Source: Hofstenia miamia (Eukaryota; Xenacoelomorpha; Acoela). From it: 47,108 nt of DNA. Positions within the stretch are counted from its first letter, which is position 1. Each line of letters starts with the position of its first letter. Made by a program: the position numbers and the translations under genes. Below the pieces are notes generated by a model. The model searched no databases. It saw only the letters and a program-made list of their open reading frames with translations, and was not told the origin of the DNA. The stretch spans positions 2,001,086 through 2,048,193 of the forward strand of contig SCFE01000032.1 of assembly GCA_004352715.1 (NCBI GenBank), read 5' to 3'. Shown one piece after another: positions 31,955-41,832 of this stretch.

Positions 31955-32932
31955 CTTAAAAGCTTCTCTCATGGCGTACTCAAAATCGGTAATGAGTCGC
32001 GCTTGTGAAAGATCTTTGCTAGGCAATGTAGAATGTATAAAACGGAGAACAGCAACATACAGCCCTTCACTCTTTGATGTCATTAAAGAAAATAAAACGG
32101 GAATAAAACGATCGTTTAATATAACACCAATAGTAAACAGCTGATAAAATCCATTTGGAACACTGCGAAAGGTTCCATCCGCATGAATTTCATCAACCTT
32201 GCAGAGAACGGAAACATCTTTAAAAAAAATGAATGCCTTTTCATTACAAAAGCTGACTTCGCCATGATAAAAATCATGACAATGCCTTTGGTCATTGAGC
32301 TCTAAATTAAATAAAGATTAAAATAAATAAACAAAACAATTCATTAGCTAAAACCGAAATATTTTGTACCTAAAGTTTCATGCACTTCTTCAAGCATTTG
32401 GGGAAGAGTGGGTCGACTCATTTTGCGATGAGACCGCATACTGTGTTCCACATTAACGTAAGAAATATTACATCCTACATCTGTTGAATTACAGACATCA
32501 TCAAATATTTTTCTTAACGGTTCATCACTGTTTTCGGCTTTTCGTTTCAGATCATTCTTAACCTCAATTAATGTCAAATCGTCGTTTGTAAGAATATGAT
32601 TATGCTTATTATGTGTAATCTAAAAAAATAACTGCATTTTCATTCAAAACATATTCGTTAATATATTACTTTCATATGTTACTAACAAATTAGCAAATAG
32701 ACAAGCTGTAACCCTCCCTAAATACTAATGCGTTTAAATGTATCTTACTATAGTTAATATAAATACCCTTGCATTGTTGTTTGAAATTATAGCAGAAGCT
32801 TTACATCCATTCTTGTATTCAGCACAGCGAAGGTATATTGCATTATTGGAAGTTCGATTTATCGTAAATAAAAATCCATCTATTAAATAGAGCTTCGACC
32901 CTTTTCTGCGCCCTTCAACAATCGAAAACATT
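31955..32932 (-). CDS. FLYWCH zinc-finger / MULE transposase gene, three exons, 3' part missing
   Basis: Three minus-strand exons join cleanly. Exon 1 (32932-32767) starts after an AG acceptor with ATG at 32931 and encodes the FLYWCH finger (KLYLIDGFLF, YLRC, GCKAS); it ends AGG|GTATTT in phase 0. Exon 2 (32619-32370), after TTTTTTTAG, begins ITHNKHNHI, supplying the closing H-x-H of the finger, and ends TTAG|GTACAA in phase 1. Exon 3 (32301-31955), after ATTTAG, carries the MULE core: VDEIHADGTFRSVPNGFYQL (first catalytic D in DGTF) and ITDFEYAMREAF (second D); it ends AAG|GTAGTG. No stops or frameshifts occur. MULE transposases move Mutator-like elements, and FLYWCH-MULE proteins are often domesticated host genes in animals. 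The last catalytic residue and C-terminus lie beyond the gap at 31875. Upstream exons may exist. Intactness suggests a host gene or a young transposon. Confidence 0.85.
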
Positions 32933-34529
32933 CTAAAAATGAATTCACCGTATAATATATTTAAATTAATATAGGTAGAAACATTTTTCATAGCGTACGT
33001 TTCTGCAATGCTTTAAATACATCGTCAACCAATTAACTTTACATACTTAATTTATGCAAATCACATGAATTCACAATTTAATAGCAAAACTTAAGAATAA
33101 ACGCAATTTTAACTAACATTGATCAATATCTATTAAATTAACTTAAGGAATGTCCCTAATGCATCAAATGTCTCTTCATTGCTAAATTTTAAATTTTAAA
33201 TATAAATTAAGAAACATTTTGGGAAATTACAGTAACGGGACAGCGTAGATAATCGGGCGAATAGATAAAAATCTGGTTCACGATATTTACTAATGCAATG
33301 TAGTTACATTTTTGTATGAATTGGTTTATCTGTTTGATTTTTATTAGAAAGTAAGCATATTTTTACTTAAATATTTTTTCTGTATTTACTCGATTGATTT
33401 TCAAGTACTTTTGAACTTAGCAATGCTAATGCGAAAAATCCGTCCATGTGTTTCAGAAAATTTATATTGCTTCGTTAAAATAGCTCAATAGCATGCACGT
33501 GACCAAAATATACACTGACATAGCATAAAAATGATCGGAAATACAATAAACTACATACAATTTTCAAAAATAATAGATATTGGCCGATGTATAGCTTATG
33601 AACCTAGGTAATCATTAAAATAGCTATCTAATATTAAATAATTACAAAATATAAGCATAAAATTATGCAAATTAACACTTTTAGTTTCAATCAAATCCTT
33701 ATCTTTAGTAGGATTTCTAAATGAATTTTAATATATAGGCCTATACGTTCCTCTAGTTCCTTGTAACTGATTCAACAACACAGTTCTCAAAAGATAGTAT
33801 TGTCCCCACTAAATTCAAATAATATAACTGCATGTGAAATATCTTTAGTGAGTTGCCCTGCATTTGCTTTGACAGTTTCAGTACAAGGCAGTCAACAAAT
33901 ATGTTCTCTGAGGAAAAATGTGAAAACTGAAGGGACCAATTAATTGCTACTCTATATGCATGCGAAAATTGGTGTCCATGACTGAAAATAAGTTTCTTTG
34001 AAAAAAAATATAAAAGTGAATAGTGTGCTTGTGCAAACTTTTCTAAGTTTGTTGCCCACGTGGAGGATAGAACGATACACGGAAAGTGATTTTTGAGGCA
34101 AATGTTTTATTTCAACAATGATTTTCAAAAAGTGTACAAAGGCACATATGAATGGGGAACAGTGGAAGCACACGTGCTGATGCAAACTAATAAGGCTTAT
34201 ATTCCTCAGATTGAAGATATTATAAACTTCCCTGTGGAAGGTTTTAGAATTAGATTCCTTCATATATTATGGTTCATTTTTCTACGAATGTTCCTGACAA
34301 TTAAGCATGGTTAATTTAATTGTGTTTAGATTTTAATTAAAAATCAAAATTTTGTTTTAGTAAAAATCTGTGTAGTTAGAAAAAGTGCTCTCTGTGAGAT
34401 GAATTTCTTGCTACGCCAGTGATGTCAATTATGTAAAATTTTGTGTGGAGCTCAAAATAGTACCTCTTATATTTATATTTTCTAAACAAAACTCCGTTCT
34501 CTAGCAATTTTAGGGAAATATTTACAGTT
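32933..34529. other. Mostly unannotated, 5' side of the FLYWCH-MULE gene
   Basis: CpGs are again present. Overlapping open frames at 33952-34314 occur on both strands without recognisable domains. The promoter or earlier exons of the FLYWCH-MULE gene might lie here, but I cannot point to a specific signal. Confidence 0.5.
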
Positions 34530-35008
34530 TTAGCACATAATTCTGTTTGTTGTAGTGTTGTAATAAGCATTTTCCTCAATACGTGCAACTCTCAGATTTA
34601 TTTTCACAAATTTTCCAGAAATTTTTCTTAGTGCCTCCAATATTACCCCTGATCTTGCGATTTTGACCAGTGGGGTTTCCTTTAACCATCTTGATTTTAG
34701 CCTAACCAAGACATCTGGTGGCTCCTTCTGATCTGCTTCTCCCTGTGAACTTTTTTCCTCATCAACTTGCTGCAATCTTAAATTGATCAGAACATGTCTC
34801 CTTGCGACTCTGCTCATCGCCCTTCAATTCTATCTTTGTTCAAGTCCTCGCGCCATTCTTCTCTAGACTTCTCCCTGTTGTGGCCTTCTCGTCCTGTGTT
34901 CCACTCCATGAAATGCTCCAGAAGCGTGCTTTCAAATGGATCTCTCCTTTGCCATACAAAGATGTTCATCTCAAATTCTCCACTCTTCCGCTGTCGCTCT
35001 ACTTCCAT
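34530..35008 (-). other. Unidentified minus-strand open frames, charged and arginine-rich
   Basis: Two frames (34814-35008, then 34530-34817) are rich in R, E and K (for example GHNREKSREEWREDLNKD and DVLVRLKSRWLKETPLVK). They have higher GC than the surroundings. They could be part of a LINE ORF1 or gag-like protein, but I see no diagnostic motif. The plus strand is also open (34794-35053), so coding direction is uncertain. Confidence 0.3.
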
Positions 35009-35225
35009 GCTTGCAACCTCGCAAATTCGACCTTGATCCTTTTGATTTCATAAAGTTTTCTAATTCCCACTCCACTCCTTCTGATGGTGTTGTCACGTCC
35101 TCTGTTCATTGTCGCAAGAAACACTCTTCACTCGTTTTTCAATAGTGCTTGTGCTGTTAATTTCATTTTGAGTTTCAACCCTCCAATAGCAATTAATTTC
35201 TTCCACCCTCTCTCGCTGCCGAGCT

Positions 35226-35303
35226 TCAAGAAATCTTTGATGTCTTTACTTTTTGCTGAGCTTTAAGGAAACTTTGATGTCTTTACTTTTTGCTGATCTC
35301 TTC
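35226..35303. repeat. Tandem duplication of about 40 bp
   Basis: cttcaagaaatctttgatgtctttactttttgctgag is followed directly by ctttaaggaaactttgatgtctttactttttgctgat, a near-identical tandem copy. Confidence 0.85.
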
Positions 35304-35436
35304 TGCAACTTCGCCTGCTTTTCCATCTGCTCCTACTTTATCTCCTGTGACTGTTCTCACTGCCGTAAAACTGGACTTGTTTTTACATTTTTGTAGTGTC
35401 TGCCTTCAGCGGCTAAATCAAGTCATTCATTATTAC

Positions 35437-35437
<1 letters not shown>

Positions 35438-35470
<33 letters not shown>
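35438..35470. repeat. (TA)n microsatellite
   Basis: A pure TA run. Confidence 0.95.
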
Positions 35471-35475
<5 letters not shown>

Positions 35476-36384
35476 AAAGTTTTCTAAGGCTTTACATATA
35501 TAGGTGTTTAACAGCAGACATGATTAAAATGAAGGTAAGGAGGAATAAAATATTCTTTCGAATAGCTGTAGAATTTAGTTGTATATTTATTAGATTGTTA
35601 TTGTTGTATTTCATTATAATTGCTTCATGTATTTTCAGCAGGCCAGTTTTTATTGTGAAGCATCAGCTGTTCTGAATAGAATGTCAGGTTTAAGTGCATT
35701 GGAGCATTTCACTCTGTTTCACAGCAATTTCCTAGCGTCATTTCGCTTTAAGTACTGTTATATATGGGCTTATTCTTCAGTCATTATTAAAAGTTGAACT
35801 ACTTGGACTCACTGGTTTCTTAGTTGGCTTCAATGCTGTTGTAATGTATATATGACAGATTATTCTTTATTCCATAGTCCATCCAATAAGCTTTTGCAAA
35901 CTAGGTTAGTTGACGCATAAATACGTAATTTAATCCACTTAATGACATTTTGCCTTTGGAACTTCTTTGAAGAAAGCACGTCTGGTTGTTAAAAATTGTA
36001 AAATTGAGGAACATTTTTGGTTAATATAGAACGAACACACTTCAAATGATTGCTGTGAGACATTATTATTGATAGTCTCTATAAACAGTTTGAAACAATA
36101 TATGCGATTGAATATTTATATAGCTTTCTGTATGCTCCAATTCATGATTTGTCAGATGCTTGTTTGGCATTTTTTCTAGCTAAACTTAGGACTACCAACT
36201 TTTTGATTTGGCATTCTGAGATATCTTACTATCAAAGCATTCCGTGATGGACACACCACGAAAGATATTTTTACATTGAAGATCGTCTTCATGAGATGCA
36301 ACAACTTAACCAAAGTGAATTTTGTAATTGATTTGAAAAATGTATCATGGGAGCCCTAAAGGTTCTTCATTTTATTAAGAGTTT
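35471..36384. other. AT-rich sequence, possibly decayed hAT transposase
   Basis: The hAT C-terminal domain starts at 36385, so upstream transposase sequence may once have been here. I could not read earlier hAT motifs with confidence. Confidence 0.35.
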
Positions 36385-36573
36385 GATCTTCAATGTTTAT
36401 CTCAAAATGTTGTCGCTGTCCTTAGCATAGTCTGTACGATAGCTGTTTCTGTAGCAGCTACAGAACGCGCTTTTGTAAATTTCGGTATTCTTAAGCAATT
36501 TAATTGCTGTAAAATGTCACAGGAAAGACTTCAAATCTCCCAACATCCACCATTGAAAAGTACATTTATTTGA
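36385..36573 (+). pseudogene. hAT transposase C-terminal dimerisation domain remnant
   Basis: A single open plus-strand frame of 62 codons reads ...NVVAVLSIVCTIAVSVAATE then RAFVNFGILKQF and MSQERLQIS. This matches the conserved hAT-C region (a short helix, the vsvasaERsFSkLk core, then the RstM.qeRL segment). The conserved E-R of the core is kept; the usual S-F-S-K is A-F-V-N. It ends in TGA at 36571. Only this end is recognisable, so it is a truncated element. It may be related to the hAT-like ends at 3827 and 12940, but no sequence link is shown. Confidence 0.75.
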
Positions 36574-37414
36574 ATAAAAAGTATAATTGATAACATCCTG
36601 GCTAATTGAACTGAAATTTTAAAAAAATTTCAACTTCTACAACTCATATCTATGCAGATTTGAGCAATATCTTGGCAGCAATGACTAGAGATTTATATTA
36701 GTTATATTAAGTATTAAATCAACAATAGCAATTTTTCACAGTTTTGTTAAATTGACGCTGTTCAATAGTTGTTATTCACGGGAATCTAGGTTTTAACATT
36801 AATTGGGAAATGTGCAAGAAAGAATTAAAAAAACTTGGTAGTTTACGTACAATAAATAACCAAAGAATCTGAAACACATTGTTCTGTGTATTTTGTTCGA
36901 TATGTATTGTTTCATTTCCTGCATGTGGTATATGTTCACTTAAATTAATTGTGCAAATGAAATTTTTGTTTCGTCGTTTCAGGACAAAGTAATAACAATC
37001 TCTTAAATTCTGAATTTTTTAATTTTCAAAGATGTATCAATCTTTGTTTACGCAATTATTGTAATCAATAAACTCTCGCTAAGACAAAGGGCTATTGGTG
37101 ATTGTGGAGACCAGTAAAATGGTTAGTAGGAAGCAAAATAGCAATATACTTTCCGCCCATGTGCAATTTAGAAAAGATTTGCGATGACCACGTTTGCACC
37201 ATATTTTATGGCATTGAATCCGACCATTTTTGTTAAAAAGGTCATTTCATTTAGTTATTTTCCGCAAAATGGATGGATTTATTAATTCGAAGTAAACACT
37301 AAATTAATTACGGCTTTGCTATACGACCTATACTACTCGAATTTTGAAATAAATCATAGTATTTAGCCCTAAGTGGCAAATCTAATGAAAATAGTTATAA
37401 CAAATCAATATTTT

Positions 37415-37416
<2 letters not shown>
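36574..37416. other. AT-rich sequence, nothing recognised
   Basis: No coding or repeat structure supported. Confidence 0.5.

Positions 37417-37451
<35 letters not shown>
37417..37451. repeat. (TA)n microsatellite
   Basis: A pure TA run about 110 bp beyond the 3' side of a minus-strand RT fragment. Confidence 0.95.
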
Positions 37452-37454
<3 letters not shown>

Positions 37455-37559
37455 AATGGAGCTATTGAACACTAAGTCAAACAAAAAAGTTCCAAGAAAT
37501 CTAACTAAGCAAATCTTCAATTAGTGATTCTTTGCTATTAATTATTTTATGTTTCAATC

Positions 37560-38075
37560 CCGCATTAAATGTTTTCATCTGTTTGATTCGATTTCAGCTC
37601 TTAGGGTTGTGATTGTCCACCGGTATGTTCTTTTGCACGAGTTTCTAAAGTGAGATATTTTTGAATATGGACAATAAATATGGAACGTAGTCTTTATTTG
37701 GGAACATGTGTAACGTCTTTTCCAACAAAATCCTGGAATATTTTGTCTGGTCGCTTCATAAGGATTTTGAGCTGTTCTTAGTACGCATGTATCATCGGTA
37801 TATTGATATATAGTTTCATTAGAAATTGTTTCGGAAATTTCATTCACATAAAGAGAAAACAATATTGGTCCTAGTGCAGTTCCTTGGGGAACGCCTAAAT
37901 TCGTTGGGACATAGTTTGAATAGATTCTATCAATTTTACTCTTTGGTTACGATTACATAAAAAACTAAGAATAAATTTAGCCGCTGCTTTGCTAAAACCT
38001 TGATTGAGCAATTTTGACCTTTTTTTTTAGTCTTTAAATGCATATGATTAACTAATTTGCTGATTCTATTAAAAT
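37560..38075 (-). pseudogene. LINE reverse transcriptase fragment (motif B to C)
   Basis: The minus strand reads FSKAAAKFILSFLCNRNQRV (about 37950-38010). After a frameshift it reads LGVPQGTALGPILFSLYVNE (about 37835-37895, motif B) and IYQYTDDTCVLRTAQNP (about 37760-37810, motif C with YTDD). The rest of the thumb is weak. It resembles the RT at 45.95-47.06 kb (IYQYADDTCLISTAKN), so both belong to one LINE family, distinct from the element at 38.8-41.3 kb. It has frameshifts near 37895 and stops upstream. Confidence 0.85.
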
Positions 38076-38101
38076 ATGAGTCACACAGTTTCTTTAAAAT
38101 T

Positions 38102-38763
38102 TATTGCTTCACATTTTGAAAGATTGTATACCATTAAATTCATAGATGCCCAATTTGCAAATTTATCGAGATCTGCTTGAAGTTTGAGCGAAACATTAGG
38201 TTCAGCATTAAGAATTTTGCAGTCATCGGCAAATATAAAGGGCGTAGATGATGCAGCACAGTCAGGGAAATCATTTATATATATATATATATAGATAGGA
38301 TAGACCCACTTAAGAATACAATTTTTTGGAACTTAATATGGTCGGTAAGGCAAGCAATGTTTGGAGAAAAAATTTGCGAGGCATATCTTAATATTGAAAT
38401 GCATAAACTTTTTAATAATAAGACTTTAATTCTTGGAATACAAGAAAAGGGAATGTTTCTCTTTAACATGAAGAAGACGGATTATGCTTTTGCTAAACGT
38501 GAGTAAATATGAACAGTCCATGTTAAATCATTAGAAAGGATTAAACCCAAATCTCCTACATAACTGGTCCATGGTATTTCTTCCTCATAAAGAGAGAGTA
38601 AGGTTTACTAGATAGTCATTAGGAGATTCATTAAAATATATTGCTTCACATTTTGAAAGATTGTATACCATTAAATTCATAGATGCCCAATTTGCAAATT
38701 TATCGAGATCTGCTTGAAGTTTGAGCGAAACATTAGGTTCAGCATTAAGAATTTTGCAGTCAT
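38102..38763 (-). pseudogene. LINE reverse transcriptase 3' part with a 125-bp internal duplication
   Basis: 38763-38300 on the minus strand starts in motif C (DCKILNAEPNVSLKLQ), continues DKFANWASMNLMVYNLSK and then VGDLGLILSNDLTWTVHIY, and ends IKVLLLKSLCISILRYASQI. After a (TA)n tract, 38275-38102 restarts slightly earlier in the RT: NDFPDCAASSTPFIFADDCK, again followed by the ILNAEPNVS segment. The 125 bp at 38102-38226 and 38639-38763 are identical, and the latter ends exactly at the N at 38764. This is continuous in sense with the RT of the element to the right, whose sequence stops at LFFLIYI. The duplication is therefore likely an assembly overlap rather than biology. Confidence 0.85.
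38276..38292. repeat. (TA)n tract inside RT coding sequence
   Basis: The run sits exactly where the RT encodes IYIND (ATATATATAAATGAT-type codons), directly before NDFPDCAASS on the minus strand. Confidence 0.9.
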
Positions 38764-38764
38764 N

Positions 38765-38765
<1 letters not shown>

Positions 38766-38796
<31 letters not shown>
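38766..38796. repeat. (TA)n tract inside RT coding sequence, next to a gap
   Basis: On the minus strand the RT reads SGGHQGSVF...LFFLIYI and then runs into TA repeats. The N at 38764 follows immediately. It lies at the same codon position as the tract at 38276-38292. Confidence 0.9.
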
Positions 38797-38800
<4 letters not shown>

Positions 38801-40480
38801 AAAAAAAGAACTGCAAATACTGAACCTTGATGTCCACCACTGATGATTGGTAGTAAAGAGGTAAAGAGGATAAATGTCCGCTATTTTCTATTTTGAAAAT
38901 AAGACGTAAAAAATTCAATATAACCTTCATCAAAACCAAAGCATTGTAATTTGTAGAGAAGAAGTGAGTGGGAGATTTTGTCAAACGCTTTCCGAAAATC
39001 AAGGTATATGCAAATAGTCGATGTCTTATTATCAGCAAGGCGACAAAGTGTACCGAAAGTAAGAAGTTGCATTACTGTTGAGCGAAGCGGACAAAACAGT
39101 TTTGGCAACCTCTTAGTTTAGCTTTTACAATTGGTAAAAATTCATTTGCAAGTTCATGTAATTAAAATGGAAGGGATGAAATCTGCATAGAGTGACATAC
39201 TTTGCTTACATGACTTAAGAACTTTATATATTGTATTTATTGAGAAATTTATCGCATTATGTTTGATATTTTTTTCATTTATAGGGAGTTCTGAATCGAG
39301 ATGAAGAGGCTTGTTATTTACGGAAGCAAAAAACTGATTAAATAGCTCAGATTGACTCTGAAGAGTATTTGCGAAAGTAGATTTAGTGTTGGGTAATTCA
39401 CGAATATTTGAAATCGATTTTAAGAACTTAAAGCCTTCATTTAATGTAAGTTTAGTTTTCGATAAAGAATTTAATAGTAATTCTTTGTCAAGTTCTACTG
39501 AATCTTGAAAATTCCTGGAAAGAGTGTTCCTCCTTATTTGGTTTTGAGTCGATGAAAAACGTTGATATTTCCTTTTGCTAGTATAGAATATATTTAGAGC
39601 ATGAATACTATGAGAAGAATAGTAATACGGCATTCTGTTTCTTCTTTAGGCGGCATGGGATAAATTTATCGATAAGTGGAACGATTAAATCATACCATTC
39701 TTGAAAAAGCATTAGATGATAACGTATTTGGCAATAAATTGTAATCAGCTAAGAGAAATCTCAGTGAGTTAAAATCAATTTGAGCATATGAATACATTTT
39801 CTTTTGATAAAAATTGGAGGAGAATTTTAATGGAATATTAAAAGAGATAAAATTATGGTGAACAATACAATGAATTGATGAGTGGATCATTTTAATGTTT
39901 TCAACTATATCTTTGGATAATACGACATCATGTTGCCACTTTTATAAGTCGGAAAATTGATACACTTGCTAAGGGAGTGGGAAAGCAATATGTAAATAAT
40001 TTGATCTTCACAATTATCATTGGTAGAATATGACTGCCAATCAATTGTAGGAAGATTGAGGTCACCAACAAGAGAATTGGCGATAGAGAGCTCTTTCATA
40101 TGAGAGCTTAAAAAGCACAACCACTGATTTAAGAAATTATTTTTGTGATGGTGAGTCTGTAGATGCTATTAGCAGGCGGGTTGTAAATACATATAATGAG
40201 ATAAATATAATCAGAACCCTGAATAATTGTTGCACAAGCAAAATTTGTATCAATATCTAAATGAACAGATTTAAATTGTATAGATGTAGAGTTTGTAGCA
40301 ATTAATACACCTCCGTGATTACCATGCCTAAGATCAGAACGGCAAACAACTAGGGAACATCTTTGTTTAGCCAAGTTTTCCAAATACAAACAACATCTGG
40401 TAAATACATTTGAAGAAAGTTAACAAACTTAAGGCGCCTAGGAAGGAGTAACAAACTTTGAACATTACATTCGATAATCG
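38797..40480 (-). pseudogene. CR1/L2-like LINE ORF2: APE endonuclease and reverse transcriptase 5' half
   Basis: On the minus strand the endonuclease begins LSPIIECNVQSL (about 40440-40480), then DVVCIWKTWLNKD (about 40375-40415), where APE endonucleases have ETWL: the catalytic glutamate is lysine. It continues LRHGNHGGVLIA (about 40300-40335) and VGDLNLPTIDW (about 40035-40070). The linker includes YAQIDFNSLRFLLADYN (about 39740-39790) and a long open segment 39633-39154. The RT has VMQLLTFGTLCRLADN (about 39025-39075), motif A ICIYLDFRKAFDKISHSLL (about 38965-39020), then YFQNRK and SGGHQGSVF (about 38830-38850), before breaking off in a TA tract. Several frameshifts and stops separate the parts. 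It follows ORF1 (40679-41331) in the usual order, so this is one nearly full-length but dead element. Confidence 0.9.
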
Positions 40481-40678
40481 GGAGAGAGTCTGATTATGAA
40501 TTTGATTTTTCTTTACTTTTGAGTTATCTAGTCAAACTGAAATTGCAATGTTGTTATGATATAAAACATTGTTCTTAATTTTAAGTTCTGATCTTGCAAT
40601 ACCATATCTAATAACTCATGGCGTTTTTTTAACACAGCATGTTTTGTAACTGTTTCATCGGGAGTTAGATCCCTAGAA

Positions 40679-41331
40679 TTATATACTTTTGTGGTTAGAG
40701 ATTTTAGACGATGGGCTTTTTAGAATCTTTCGAGCATCCCATGCACTAGATAGAGTAACTAAGAGAATGCGAGGTCTTGAACGTGACTTGTCAAACTTTT
40801 CAATGCGATGTAGATCGCTAATAGAAATATTGGGCTCATCAAGATGTTGCAAAATCGTTTTAAGCGATTCAATTTCTGTATCGAGGCGCTTAAAGCGACT
40901 TTGATCTGTAGGTTCCGGTATGCAGTCAATGCGAATATTGCATGAGTGATCAGCCACTTTGTTAACAAGACGTTCAGTGGTTTTGGAAAAATCTTTAATT
41001 TCCATGACAAGATTGTCAAACTTAGACGTTTTATTTAAGATATCATCACATAAATCTTTTACATCGGATAGTTTTGAGGTATTTGATTTTTGAGTTAAAT
41101 TCACTAAAAGAGCTTCTTTATGACGATTGATAAAACAATTATTGCAAATTAGCAAAAGATTATCCTGAAGTGTTTTTAAAATTCGTAAAGAATCAGATTT
41201 AAATGATGTGCAGTTGGTAGTCCATGCATTGAATTACCACAGCAAACACAAGTGAAAATATCTTCGCTATGTTTGATATCTTTAGTACATACAGAGCATT
41301 TGGTATAATTTTCAGAGTAATTATTAGTCAT
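40679..41331 (-). pseudogene. LINE ORF1 with PHD-like zinc finger and nucleic-acid-binding domain
   Basis: The ATG at 41331 (minus) opens a frame with KCSVCTKDIKHSEDIFTCVC and C...MHG. After a frameshift near 41225 it continues NCTSFKSDSL and LLLICNNCF, giving the C-C-C-C-H-C-C-C spacing of a PHD-type finger, as found in ORF1 proteins of CR1/L2-type LINEs. The 158-codon frame 41155-40679 then holds a probable coiled coil (about residues 30-70) and the domain NIRIDCIPEPTDQSRF...ISDLHRIEKFDKSRSRPRIL. That resembles the L1/CR1 ORF1 central domain (GIPE...hRlGk...rpRpi.v). It lies about 200 bp upstream of ORF2. One frameshift disables it; otherwise it is well preserved. Confidence 0.8.
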
Positions 41332-41574
41332 TGTTGACTAACTTTAAGTAATTAAAACAATATGAAAGCTGTGGTAGTAAGGTCCTGAATTAAATACTGT
41401 TTTATTTTTATCCCGCCTGTCTCAGCATGAGGCAAATAAAGTATTACTTAGTGCTAACAAGTATTATCAAAAATGTCAAATAATATAATGGGCTATGTCT
41501 TTTGTAAAATATATTAAATTCAAATTTTCGAGTAAAAAATTCTTCCATATTGTAATTGTATACGGTTATTTCAG

Positions 41575-41832
41575 AAATGGCGTCTGATATTTCTAAACTG
41601 TTCAGAAGCAGCCATCAATCTCTTTGCGATCACATGGAACCTGGTCTAATTTTAGAAACATTAGTTTCTAAAGAAGTCATTACTGAACAGGCGGCAATTA
41701 AAAATCGGCGACTACATGATCGATTTGAACGCAATGCCGATCTTCTAGGTTGGCTGAGAGACCAGCCAGATTCTACAATGGAGATTTTTCGTAGAATTTT
41801 GATAGAACATAAGCAAGGCCATTTGCTTCAAG
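41575..41832 (+). CDS. CARD-domain exon, probably first coding exon of a host gene
   Basis: The exon is bounded by an acceptor (tatttcag|AAATGG) and a donor (CTTCAAG|GTAAAC). ATG at 41577 has A at -3 and G at +4. It encodes 85 residues plus one base (phase 1). The protein is highly charged and helical: LFRSSHQSLCDHMEPGLILE, TLVSKEVITEQAAIKN, then RFERNADLLGWLRDQP and FRRILIEHKQGHLLQ. This follows the CARD pattern of six helices: an N-terminal basic helix ending L.d.l.p..il..L, then ..i.t......i, then .R...ll..L.......f..f...L....q..L. CARDs are homotypic adaptors in apoptosis and innate immunity. Its base composition is more balanced and CpG-containing. No frameshift or stop occurs. Later exons were not found in the next 5 kb, so the partner domains and gene identity remain unknown. 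Confidence 0.75.
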
